Source of the DNA: Fibrobacter sp.
Lineage (GTDB): Bacteria; Fibrobacterota; Fibrobacteria; Fibrobacterales; Fibrobacteraceae
Length of the DNA stretch: 64,000 nt
Direction of reading: 5' to 3'
Assembly: GCA_024398995.1 (NCBI GenBank)
Contig: JAKSIE010000003.1
Span: forward strand, 43,774-107,773
Made by a program: the position numbers and the translations under genes. Under the pieces are notes generated by a model. The model searched no databases. It was not told the origin of the DNA and was given only the letters and a program-made list of their open reading frames with translations. Of this stretch, positions 35,724 through 44,151 are shown one piece after another. Position 1 is the first letter of the stretch. The number at the start of each line of letters is the position of its first letter.

Positions 35724-35817
35724 AAATAAAGATGCTCATTACTCACAACTCATTGCCCACTACTCACCGCTCTTTTTATTATCTTTCAAACATCTTACAA
35801 AAAAGGACGACTTTATT

Positions 35818-37224
35818 ATGAACGAAAGAGAAAGTTTCGGTTCCCGTCTCGGCTTTATTTTGATTGCTGCCGGTTGCGCCATCGGTATCGGTAACGTTTG
35901 GCGTTTCCCCTTTATTACGGGTCAGTATGGCGGTGCCGCCTTTGTCTTGATTTACTTGTTCTTCCTGGTGATTCTCGGCTTGCCGGCCCTGATTGCGGAA
36001 TTTTCCAATGGCCGTGCCAGTAAGCGTGGTATTGCCCGTTCCTTCGACGTACTGGAACCTGCAGGCTCCAAGTGGCACTACGCCAAGTACCCCATGATCG
36101 CTGGCGACTACCTCTTGATGATGTTCTACACCACGGTTAGCGGCTGGATGATGTATTACTTCTTCCGCATGACCTTTGTGGGTGACCTTCAGGGCAAGAC
36201 TCCCGCCGAAGTGGGCGAGGCCTTCGGTTCCATGCTGGGCGATGCCGGCATCCAGTCCGGATGGATGATTGTTGCCACCCTCCTTGGCCTTGGCATTGTT
36301 TCTCTTGGCTTGCAGAAGGGCGTGGAACGCATTACCAAGTGGATGATGTCCTTGCTGTTTGTGATCATGATTGCCCTTGCCGTTCGCGCAGTAACTTTGC
36401 CGGGCGCTGCAGAAGGTCTCAAGTTCTACTTGCTGCCTGATTTCGGTCGCCTTATGGAAAAGGGCATTAACGAAGTGATTTTCGCTGCCATGGGCCAGGC
36501 CTTCTTTACCTTAAGCATCGGTATCGGCTCCATGTCCATTCTCGGTAGCTACATCAACAAGAAGCACACCTTGGCTAAGGAAGCTGTAAATATCTGCGCC
36601 CTGGATACTGTGGTTGCCTTGCTTGCTGGTCTTATCATTATTCCTAGCTGCTTTGCCTTTAACGTGGAACCGGGTGCAGGTCCGGGACTTGTGTTCGTGA
36701 CTTTGCCCAACATCTTTGCTCAGATGCCTGCGGGCCGTTTCTTTGGTTCTGCCTTCTTCCTGTTCATGAGCTTTGCCGCACTGAGTACCTTGGTGGCCGT
36801 GTTCGAAAACATCATTTCCTTCTGGATGGACCTGAAGGGGTACAAGCGTAAGAAGGTGGTGGCTGTCAATATCTTTGCAATCATCATTTTGTCCTTGCCT
36901 TGTGCCCTTGGCTTCAACGCCTGGTCCGGCTTTGAACCTTTCGGACCGGGAAGCAATGTTCTTGACTTGGAAGACTTCCTGGTTTCCAACACGTTGCTCC
37001 CTCTGGGTTCTCTGTTCTTCGTGGTATTCTGTAACTCCCGCTATGGCTGGGGCCAGGACAAGTTCTATGAAGAAGTCAATACCGGTAAGGGCTTCAAGTT
37101 CCCCACCAACAAGGTGGTTCGCTTCTATATCAAGTGGGTTCTGCCGATCATTGTGCTGGTGATCTTTATTCAGGGTTACCTGCAGAAGTTTGCACCGGAA
37201 CTTTCCGCAAAGATTTTCGGATAG
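35818..37224 (+). CDS. Sodium:neurotransmitter symporter family (SNF) transporter
   Basis: Sodium-coupled amino-acid-type transporter of 468 residues with about 11-12 membrane segments. It begins MNERESFGSRLGFILIAAGC and carries the family hallmark AIGIGNVWRFPFITGQYGG, the unwound first helix that binds sodium and substrate. Bacterial members move amino acids; the substrate is not determined. The frame is open from 35662, but that region is repeat DNA and the family start is clearly at 35818. It is monocistronic, with no visible hairpin terminator after it. Confidence 0.93.
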   Translation: MNERESFGSRLGFILIAAGCAIGIGNVWRFPFITGQYGGAAFVLIYLFFLVILGLPALIAEFSNGRASKRGIARSFDVLEPAGSKWHYAKYPMIAGDYLLMMFYTTVSGWMMYYFFRMTFVGDLQGKTPAEVGEAFGSMLGDAGIQSGWMIVATLLGLGIVSLGLQKGVERITKWMMSLLFVIMIALAVRAVTLPGAAEGLKFYLLPDFGRLMEKGINEVIFAAMGQAFFTLSIGIGSMSILGSYINKKHTLAKEAVNICALDTVVALLAGLIIIPSCFAFNVEPGAGPGLVFVTLPNIFAQMPAGRFFGSAFFLFMSFAALSTLVAVFENIISFWMDLKGYKRKKVVAVNIFAIIILSLPCALGFNAWSGFEPFGPGSNVLDLEDFLVSNTLLPLGSLFFVVFCNSRYGWGQDKFYEEVNTGKGFKFPTNKVVRFYIKWVLPIIVLVIFIQGYLQKFAPELSAKIFG

Positions 37225-37339
37225 TTTATTGTAATTTTTTGTTAAGATTTGCCGTCTAGTTTCAATTTACCCTTTATAAATATTTACAAATAACTAAATT
37301 TGGCGCCGCGGGGGCTATTTTTAGTAGGCAAGGTGTAAA

Positions 37340-39319
37340 GTGAAACTCAAAAAGCTCATATTATTCTTGTTGTCTGCCGCCGTACTGGCGTCTGCTCAGA
37401 CTGGTCTTATGGGTGGATCTGAAGGTATCCACCAGATTAACGCAAGCACCCTTGGACAGTGGAATTTTGTCATTGGTACAGGCGGTAATTTCGCTTTGGA
37501 TCCATGGTCGTTGACTCGTGGTGGTGTATTTTACGACGATGGCGTTCGCGACCATTTGCAGCATTACAAGGTTTCTGCCACAGGTAATTTCTTTGCTGCA
37601 GTAGGTATTGGCGATTATGTGAACACCGGTGTGGCTTTCAATATCAACTACGACCGCTCCTATGCTGATAGCTATCTTGAAGCAACGGGAAACATACGTC
37701 AGGGCGATCTTGACTTGTGGTTAAAGGTTCGCGCCCCGTTTATCGACGAATCCAGCGCATTGAGCTTGGCTATGCAGTTGGATTTGTTCATGCCCATCGG
37801 CTCTAAGAGCATTGGCTTGCGTCCTCGCCACGCTTGGTACATTCGTGGCCGCGGTGAAACCCAGCCTTATTCTGCAGACGAAGTTGTGCCTGTTGCCTCT
37901 GCCATCGCTTCTGTGGACTTTAAGAAAATTTTGGACATTCCTATTCGCTGGAATACTTCTATTGGCTTTGCCTATGCTAATGCTGGTGCAAACACCTTGC
38001 TTTACTCCACCGGTTTGGACTGGGATTGGGCTGACTGGATTACCGCATTCGTTGAATACTCTGGCGAATTCCGTGTAGAAAATAATGGTATGCCGATTAG
38101 TTTCCTGGAAGACCCCATGTTGGTTACTCCGGGCCTCCGCTTGCACTTGCCCTATAACCTGGAACTGGCTGGCGGTATTGATCTCTCTACTCGTATGATG
38201 CGTGTTGGTTACGATCTTGACAAGGAAATGAAGGATGTGGACAAGTTTACCGTTGGTTATACCGATACCAAGGGCTACCACAAAACCTATGGTTACACGC
38301 CTACTGTAACCTACGCCATTACGGGTGTTTTGACATGGACTTTTGGCGGAGGCAAGAAGGCCCCGGAACCGGCCTGTCCTCTTATGCCTGAACAAGAACC
38401 TGCACCCGATACTTCTGCCGTGGTTGTTCGCGATACCGTGGTTCAGGTGGATACTGTTACTAACACTGTTGTTATTGCCGATACGATTCGCGATGCCGAT
38501 AGTGATGGTGTTGTGGATTCTCTGGATCAGTGCCCCAATACTCCTGCTGGATTCCCCGTGGATGCTCAGGGCTGCCCGCTGGATGAAGACCATGACGGCG
38601 TAAGTGATTCTCTGGACAAGTGCCCGGCAACTCCTGAAGGTGTCCAGGTGGGTATGGATGGCTGCGCTCGCGACTTTGACCAGGATGGCGTACCTGACTT
38701 TAAGGATATGTGTCCCAATACCGCTGCTGGCGTTGGTGTGGATTCCACCGGTTGCGCAATGGACGAAGATAAGGACGGTGTTCCTGATACTCGTGACCAG
38801 TGTCCGCTGACTCCGAAGGGAGCTCCTGTGGATACCACCGGTTGCCCCATTGATACGGATAGGGACGGTGTACCTGATTATCTGGACAAGTGCCCCAATA
38901 ACCTCCGTGGAATCAAGGTTAATAAGCAGGGTTGCCCGGTCAATAAGAAGGAAGACCTCGAAACGCTGAAGAAGGGTATTAACTTCAAGACTGGTTCTAC
39001 CGTTCTTACAAAGGCTAGCTACAAGACTTTGAACGACATTGTGAACTTGATGACCAAGCTGGCTGATGTAAGCCTGGAAATTCAGGGCCATACCGACAAT
39101 GTGGGTGACAGTACCTATAACGAAGAGCTGTCTCATGGTCGTGCCCAGTCTGCAGTTAGCTACATTATCAGCAAGGGCATCGAGGCCAAGCGTCTCCGTG
39201 CAGCAGGTTATGGTTCTCGTAAGCCGATTGCTGACAACAAGACTAAGAAGGGCCGTGCCAAGAACCGCCGTGTAGAACTGGTTCCGTTCTATCCGGATGA
39301 TGAAGAAAATAACCAGTAG
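37340..39319 (+). CDS. OmpA-family outer membrane protein with TSP3 calcium repeats
   Basis: A 659-residue protein with a signal peptide (cleavage after ASAQ, about residue 20), an outer-membrane-type beta domain (about 25-335), and about five thrombospondin type-3-like repeats with DxDxDG calcium loops (about 380-535: DADSDGVVDSLDQCPNTPAG and relatives). The C-terminal OmpA peptidoglycan-binding domain contains EIQGHTDNVGDSTYNEELS and NRRVELVPF. It probably links the outer membrane to the cell wall. The start is GTG (37340), preceded by AAGG. It stands before the polysaccharide locus with only nine bases to the next gene. Confidence 0.93.
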   Translation: MKLKKLILFLLSAAVLASAQTGLMGGSEGIHQINASTLGQWNFVIGTGGNFALDPWSLTRGGVFYDDGVRDHLQHYKVSATGNFFAAVGIGDYVNTGVAFNINYDRSYADSYLEATGNIRQGDLDLWLKVRAPFIDESSALSLAMQLDLFMPIGSKSIGLRPRHAWYIRGRGETQPYSADEVVPVASAIASVDFKKILDIPIRWNTSIGFAYANAGANTLLYSTGLDWDWADWITAFVEYSGEFRVENNGMPISFLEDPMLVTPGLRLHLPYNLELAGGIDLSTRMMRVGYDLDKEMKDVDKFTVGYTDTKGYHKTYGYTPTVTYAITGVLTWTFGGGKKAPEPACPLMPEQEPAPDTSAVVVRDTVVQVDTVTNTVVIADTIRDADSDGVVDSLDQCPNTPAGFPVDAQGCPLDEDHDGVSDSLDKCPATPEGVQVGMDGCARDFDQDGVPDFKDMCPNTAAGVGVDSTGCAMDEDKDGVPDTRDQCPLTPKGAPVDTTGCPIDTDRDGVPDYLDKCPNNLRGIKVNKQGCPVNKKEDLETLKKGINFKTGSTVLTKASYKTLNDIVNLMTKLADVSLEIQGHTDNVGDSTYNEELSHGRAQSAVSYIISKGIEAKRLRAAGYGSRKPIADNKTKKGRAKNRRVELVPFYPDDEENNQ

Positions 39320-39328
39320 GAATAAGTT

Positions 39329-40588
39329 ATGCTTTTTGAAAAGAAAGTTTGGCTATCTAGCCCCACCATGCATGGGGATGAAATCAAGTTCGTTCAAGAA
39401 GCATACGAAACCAACTGGATGAGTACCGTCGGTGCCAACATCAACGAGACAGAACGCTTGGTGGCCGAAAAGGTGGGCTGTAAGTATGCAGTTGCCCTGA
39501 GTGCGGGTACTGCGGCTCTTCACCTTTGCGCAAAACTTGCCGGCGAAGCCTTGTACGGCATGCCGAAGGTGGGCGAGGGTAGCCTGAAGGGCCGTAAGGT
39601 CTTTTGTTCCGACATGACATTCGATGCGACTGTGAATCCCATCGCCTATGAAAATGGCGAGGCTGTTTTCATCGATACGGAACGGGATACCTGGAACATG
39701 GATCCCGTTGCCCTTGAAAAGGCTTTTGAAATCTACCCGGAAGTTCGCCTGGTTGTGTTGGTACACCTGTATGGAACACCGGCCAAGGTGGATGAAATTC
39801 GTTCCATTTGCGCAAAGCACAATGCCTTGATTATTGAAGATGCCGCCGAAAGTTTTGGCGCCTCTTACAAGGGCAAACAGACCGGAACCTTTGGCAATTT
39901 CAATGCCATCAGCTTTAACGGCAACAAGATTATTACCGGAAGTGCGGGCGGTATGTTCCTTACCGATAGCAAGGAAGATGCTGACAAGGTCCGTAAGTGG
40001 AGTACCCAGAGTCGCGAGGCCGCCGCCTGGTATCAGCACGAAGAAGTCGGCTTCAATTATCGCATGAGTAATGTGATTGCCGGCGTGGTCCGCGGTCAGA
40101 TGCCCTATCTGGAAGAGCATATTGCCCAGAAGAAGGCAATCTATATGCGCTACAAGGAAGGCTTCAAGGGCTTGCCTGTGCAGATGAATCCGTACGATGC
40201 TCAGAACAGCGAACCCAACTTCTGGCTTAGTTGCATGATCATTGATAAGGGCGCTATGTGCAAGCAAGTGCGTGGAGAAACCGATGCTCTGTACATTCAT
40301 GAGCCTGGTAAGACTTGCCCTACGGAAATCTTGGAAAAGATCGCTGCCATGAATGCAGAAGGCCGCCCAGTGTGGAAGCCCATGCACATGCAACCCATTT
40401 ACCGTAGCCATGCTTTCATTACAGCTCAAGGCAATGGACGAGCCCGCACCAATGCGTACATTGACGGCTCCGTGGAAGATGTGGGCGCCGATATCTTTGA
40501 ACGCGGACTTTGCCTGCCCAGCGATAACAAGATGACCCCGGAACAGCAGGATGCTATTATCGCCGCTGTTAAGGAGTGCTTTATATAA
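39329..40588 (+). CDS. PLP-dependent sugar aminotransferase (EpsN/PglE-like, DegT/DnrJ family)
   Basis: A 419-residue DegT/DnrJ/EryC1 aminotransferase. The start WLSSPTMHGDEIKFVQEAYE and ALSAGTAALHLCAKLAG resemble EpsN/PglE, which aminates a UDP-4-keto-6-deoxy-GlcNAc to build bacillosamine-type sugars. The PLP-binding Lys is in SFNGNKIITGSAGG and a conserved Asp is in IIEDAAESFGA. The matching dehydratase (56073) and sugar-phosphate transferase (40631) are in the same locus. An acetyltransferase partner (PglD/EpsM) is not seen. Specific substrate is inferred from this context. Confidence 0.88.
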   Translation: MLFEKKVWLSSPTMHGDEIKFVQEAYETNWMSTVGANINETERLVAEKVGCKYAVALSAGTAALHLCAKLAGEALYGMPKVGEGSLKGRKVFCSDMTFDATVNPIAYENGEAVFIDTERDTWNMDPVALEKAFEIYPEVRLVVLVHLYGTPAKVDEIRSICAKHNALIIEDAAESFGASYKGKQTGTFGNFNAISFNGNKIITGSAGGMFLTDSKEDADKVRKWSTQSREAAAWYQHEEVGFNYRMSNVIAGVVRGQMPYLEEHIAQKKAIYMRYKEGFKGLPVQMNPYDAQNSEPNFWLSCMIIDKGAMCKQVRGETDALYIHEPGKTCPTEILEKIAAMNAEGRPVWKPMHMQPIYRSHAFITAQGNGRARTNAYIDGSVEDVGADIFERGLCLPSDNKMTPEQQDAIIAAVKECFI

Positions 40589-40596
40589 CTTGACTT

Positions 40597-40623
40597 GTCA
40601 TCCCCGCGTAGGCGGGGATCCCC
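40597..40623. repeat. GTCATCC-type palindrome between aminotransferase and PGT genes
   Basis: ATCCCCGC-GTAG-GCGGGGAT, a perfect 8-bp stem starting after GTC. It ends eight bases before the next ATG, and no other ribosome binding site is visible there, so the arm GGCGGGG may affect initiation. Confidence 0.75.
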
Positions 40624-40630
40624 TTGAAAA

Positions 40631-41314
40631 ATGTACAAGAACTGCTTTAAACGAATCATTGATTTCTTCTGCGCTCTGTCTGCAATCCTTTGCCTGAGCC
40701 CAGTTCTTGTGGTTCTTACTGTTCTTGGTGCAATCAAAATGGGTGGTAATCCCTTCTTTACCCAGCCCCGCCCTGGCAAGGACGAACGGATCTTTAAACT
40801 GGTGAAGTTCCGTACCATGACCAACGCACGCGATGCCCAGGGAAATTTGCTGCCCGACGACGTTCGCTTGACCAAGTACGGAAAGTTCCTTCGCAGCACA
40901 AGCTTGGATGAACTTCCTGAACTGTTCAATATTCTCAAGGGCGATATGGCTGTAATCGGCCCTCGTCCGCAACTTGTTCGTGACATGGTCTTTATGACCC
41001 CGGAACAGCGTAAGCGCCACACCGTGCGCCAGGGCCTTAGTGGTCTTGCTCAGGTGAATGGTCGTAATGCCATTACCTGGGAATCTAAGATTGAATACGA
41101 TTTGCAGTATATCGAAAAGATTACCTTTTGGGGTGACGTGAAGATCATCCTTACCACTTTGAACAAGGCTTTTATTAAGCGCTCCGACATTACTGAAGAA
41201 AATTGTGATACCGCCACGGATTTGGGCGATTACTTGCTCTCGGCAGGACGCATTACCCAGGCAGAATACGACGAAGGCCAGAAACTAGCTAAGAAACTGA
41301 TTGCGGAGATGTGA
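40631..41314 (+). CDS. Undecaprenyl-phosphate sugar-1-phosphate transferase (PglC/EpsL-like)
   Basis: Small monotopic phosphoglycosyl transferase of 227 residues that starts a glycan by placing a sugar phosphate on undecaprenyl phosphate. A re-entrant hydrophobic helix (about residues 10-35) is followed by FTQPRPGKDERIFKLVKFRTM and the catalytic region TSLDELPELFNILKGDMAVIG, with PRPQLV after it. A C-terminal extension (about 190-227) is unusual but small. The aminotransferase lies upstream behind a palindromic repeat, and the next gene starts one base after this stop. Confidence 0.92.
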   Translation: MYKNCFKRIIDFFCALSAILCLSPVLVVLTVLGAIKMGGNPFFTQPRPGKDERIFKLVKFRTMTNARDAQGNLLPDDVRLTKYGKFLRSTSLDELPELFNILKGDMAVIGPRPQLVRDMVFMTPEQRKRHTVRQGLSGLAQVNGRNAITWESKIEYDLQYIEKITFWGDVKIILTTLNKAFIKRSDITEENCDTATDLGDYLLSAGRITQAEYDEGQKLAKKLIAEM

Positions 41315-41315
41315 A

Positions 41316-42125
41316 ATGTCCGGATTAGTTTCTGTCATTATGCCTAGTTACAATACAGGTCGATTTATTGCCGAATCGATCCGTTCTGTGATGGCGCAGA
41401 CATATTCCGATTGGGAACTGATTATCGTTGACGATTGCAGTACTGATGACACGATGAATGTTATTCAAAGTGTCATCTCTGCCGTTCCTTCCAGTGTCGT
41501 CCTGAGGAGCGAAGCGAAGGATTTTGCATCCCGCATCCGCGTTCTCCAAAACGCCACAAACAGCGGTGCCGCCGTCAGCCGCAACCGAGCCCTTCGCGAA
41601 GCCCGCGGCAAGTACATCGCCTTTTTGGATAGCGACGACCTGTGGGCACCCGACAAGCTGGAGAAACAAATCCGCTTCATGGAAGAAAACGGCTACGATT
41701 TCACCTACACCAAATATTCGGAAATCGATGAGGACGGATCTGCTCTCGGGGTGACCGTGGGTGGACCCGCCCATATCGGCAAGACCGGCATGTACAACTA
41801 TTGCTGGCCCGGCTGCCTTACGGTAATGTACAACCGTGAAGTTGTGGGTGATATCCAAATTGCCGACATCAAAAAGAACAATGATTACGCCATGTGGTTG
41901 AAAATCATCCGCAAGGCCAAATGCCACTTGCTACCCGAAGTTCTGGCCAGCTACCGCAAACGCCGCGGATCCATCAGCAATCACAGCTATATGGCACTCA
42001 TCAAGTGGCACTACAAACTCTACCGCGAAGCCGAAGGGATGAATCCCGTCAGCAGCTTGTGGATCACTGTGCGCAATTTGTTCTTCGGTGTGATGAAGAA
42101 GTTCTTGTATGTGGGGCGTTCCTGA
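41316..42125 (+). CDS. Family 2 glycosyltransferase with an internal repeat-derived insert
   Basis: GT2/GT-A glycosyltransferase of 269 residues. VSVIMPSYNTGRFIAESIRS opens the nucleotide-binding fold, and FLDSDDLW holds the metal-binding DxD. Acceptor and donor are not determined. Between DDTMNVIQSV and RIRVLQNATN there are about 19 extra residues (ISAVPSSVVLRSEAKDFAS) partly encoded by a dispersed repeat of the GTCGTCCTGAG type. The insert keeps the frame. ATG 41316 is used; the frame is open a little further upstream. Confidence 0.88.
   Translation: MSGLVSVIMPSYNTGRFIAESIRSVMAQTYSDWELIIVDDCSTDDTMNVIQSVISAVPSSVVLRSEAKDFASRIRVLQNATNSGAAVSRNRALREARGKYIAFLDSDDLWAPDKLEKQIRFMEENGYDFTYTKYSEIDEDGSALGVTVGGPAHIGKTGMYNYCWPGCLTVMYNREVVGDIQIADIKKNNDYAMWLKIIRKAKCHLLPEVLASYRKRRGSISNHSYMALIKWHYKLYREAEGMNPVSSLWITVRNLFFGVMKKFLYVGRS
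41496..41527 (+). repeat. Dispersed repeat inside a glycosyltransferase gene
   Basis: GTCGTCCTGAGGAGCGAAGC, then GAAGGATTTTGC. It shares GTCxTCCTGAG and CGAAGGAT with the copy at 34073-34092 (minus strand). Here it is read as protein without a stop. Confidence 0.55.
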
Positions 42126-42143
42126 TTTTTTAGGATTTAAAGT

Positions 42144-43184
42144 ATGAAGCAAGTAGCTCTTATTGGACATTTTGGTGTTGGTCTTGATTTGTTAAATGGT
42201 CAAACGATCAAGACTAAAATTGTAGCTAATGAGCTAGAACGTGTTCTTGGTCCTGAACAGATTTTCAAAATTGATACTCATGGCAGTTTGTTTTCTTTTT
42301 TGAAACTCCCTTTTTTGATATTGACGGCTCTTTGTTTATGTAAAAATGTGATTATACTGCCTGCTCAAAATGGCCTTCGTATAATAGCCCCTATGCTTTA
42401 TGTAATGAATTTGTTTTTTTTGAAAAAAATTCACTATGTGGTTATCGGCGGGTGGATGCCTTCGCTTATTGAAAAACGTAAATTTTTGACATTCTGCCTA
42501 AGGCAATTCAACCACATTTATGTAGAAACTACAGTTATGAAAAAAACATTGGAAAATCTTTCGTTTTCTAATGTTTGTGTAATGGTAAATTGCAAGCCGC
42601 TGTCTATTGTTGAACTGGAGATGTTGAATACGAATATTCAAAAACCGATTCGTTTCTGCATTTTTTCACGGGTGATGAAACAAAAAGGAATTGAACACGC
42701 CGTTTCCTCTATCAAAAAAATGAATGAGATTTATGGAGAAGAATCCTGCTGTTTAGATATCTATGGGCAAATTGAAAAGAATGAAGAAGAATGGTTTGAA
42801 TCGCTTCAACAAATATTTCCAAAAAACATAGCCTACAAAGGAGTGGTTGCATTTGATAAGAGTGTTGATGCTCTGAAGGGTTATTCTGCGCTACTTTTTC
42901 CAACACTTTTCTTTACGGAAGGAATTCCTGGTACGATTATAGATGCTTATGCTGCAGGGGTCCCGGTAATATCAAGTCAATGGGCTAGTTTTTCTGATAT
43001 AATTGATGAGGGTGTTACCGGGCTTGGTTATGATTTTGGATCTGAAGAGAGTTTGTGTAAAGTACTGAAAAAAATAATTTCCTCGCCAGAAATTTTGGGT
43101 ACAATGAAACAAAATTGCATTGCCAAGGCGAATCAGTTTTTACCTCAAAATGCAATGAGCGATTTGTTTGTGAATTTAAAATAA
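42144..43184 (+). CDS. Glycosyltransferase, GT4-like (GT-B fold)
   Basis: A 346-residue glycosyltransferase with a likely GT-B fold. The C-terminal half shows RFCIFSRVMKQKGIEHAVSS and the donor-binding region FFTEGIPGTIIDAYAAGVPV, which has the Glu spacing typical of GT4 enzymes. The N-terminal domain is divergent. It is the first gene of the markedly A+T-rich stretch and follows the GT2 gene after 18 bases. Sugar specificity cannot be read from the sequence. Confidence 0.85.
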   Translation: MKQVALIGHFGVGLDLLNGQTIKTKIVANELERVLGPEQIFKIDTHGSLFSFLKLPFLILTALCLCKNVIILPAQNGLRIIAPMLYVMNLFFLKKIHYVVIGGWMPSLIEKRKFLTFCLRQFNHIYVETTVMKKTLENLSFSNVCVMVNCKPLSIVELEMLNTNIQKPIRFCIFSRVMKQKGIEHAVSSIKKMNEIYGEESCCLDIYGQIEKNEEEWFESLQQIFPKNIAYKGVVAFDKSVDALKGYSALLFPTLFFTEGIPGTIIDAYAAGVPVISSQWASFSDIIDEGVTGLGYDFGSEESLCKVLKKIISSPEILGTMKQNCIAKANQFLPQNAMSDLFVNLK

Positions 43185-43222
43185 CGATATTTAGTAGCTA
43201 ATGGTTTAAATGGGTTTTTATT

Positions 43223-44149
43223 GTGAAAAAGTTTGCTGTTGTCATACTAAACTATAATACATTTGAAGATTCTGTTACCTGTATAGATTCTATTCGAAAG
43301 TATACAGCTAGAGATTCATATAAAATTTTTATTGTTGACAACGCTTCTCCGGATAAATCTGGCGATGAACTAAAAATTAAATATGAAAATAACGAAGATG
43401 TGTCTGTCTTAATTTCTGAAAAGAATTTAGGTTTTTCTGGTGGAAATAATATTGGTATTCAGGCAGCGCTAAATGATGGGTTTGAATATATATATCTTTT
43501 AAACAGCGATATAATTTTGCTAAATGATGCATTTTCTTACATGCAGGATGCATTTGAGACTAGTGATGATGTTGCCATAGTTGGTCCGTCTATTTTTAGT
43601 CCTGAAAAGAAATATGTTCAGTATGCAAGAAAAGGCATTTCGTTAGCAACTTATTTAACCAGTCAGCGCAGTTTTGAAATTTTGTTTCCCGGTCTGAATG
43701 AAAAACTACGATATTATAAGTTTTCTGCCGAAAAAGATTTTTCTTTTGATGGCATGGTCTCTGGTTGTTGTTTTGGAATGTCCGCAAATTTTATCAGAAA
43801 AGCTCAGTGTTTAGACGACCGCATATTTATGTACTATGAAGAAGATATACTCGCTTACTCACTAAAGAATTTTTCTAAAAAGGCTATGATTGCTGCAAAA
43901 GCGAAAATTGTCCATAATGAAGGGGCTTCCACAAAAAAGAGTAGCTCTGATAGACTCTTGTTTACAAGATTCTATAGATGGTCGTCCGTTTTGTATGTTC
44001 TAAAGAATTATGCAAAATTGACCCCATTTATATGTAAGTTAATCTCGTTACAAAATATTATTGTTTGGTGTTTATTGTCATTGAAAAGTGAAAAATACAG
44101 AGAAAAAATTGGGACTTTTATAAAAGAAAATAAAAAAGCATTAAAATAA
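43223..44149 (+). CDS. Family 2 glycosyltransferase, rhamnosyltransferase-like
   Basis: A 308-residue GT2 enzyme resembling WbbL-type rhamnosyltransferases: VVILNYNTFEDSVTCIDSIR, FIVDNASPDKSG, KNLGFSGGNNIGIQAAL and YLLNSDIIL (DxD-like). The start is GTG (43223), without a strong ribosome site; no better upstream start was seen. A C-terminal helix-rich part may lie on the membrane. It is strongly A+T-rich and ends two bases before the polymerase gene. Confidence 0.87.
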   Translation: MKKFAVVILNYNTFEDSVTCIDSIRKYTARDSYKIFIVDNASPDKSGDELKIKYENNEDVSVLISEKNLGFSGGNNIGIQAALNDGFEYIYLLNSDIILLNDAFSYMQDAFETSDDVAIVGPSIFSPEKKYVQYARKGISLATYLTSQRSFEILFPGLNEKLRYYKFSAEKDFSFDGMVSGCCFGMSANFIRKAQCLDDRIFMYYEEDILAYSLKNFSKKAMIAAKAKIVHNEGASTKKSSSDRLLFTRFYRWSSVLYVLKNYAKLTPFICKLISLQNIIVWCLLSLKSEKYREKIGTFIKENKKALK

Positions 44150-44151
44150 AT

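Noticed and set aside
35662..35817. N-terminal extension of the SNF transporter
   Set aside because: The sequence is a 21-bp repeat array and low-complexity DNA; family proteins start at the position of 35818.
37721..39136. Long antisense frame within the OmpA-like gene
   Set aside because: It overlaps the TSP3 repeats and OmpA domain on the other strand and has no recognisable motif.
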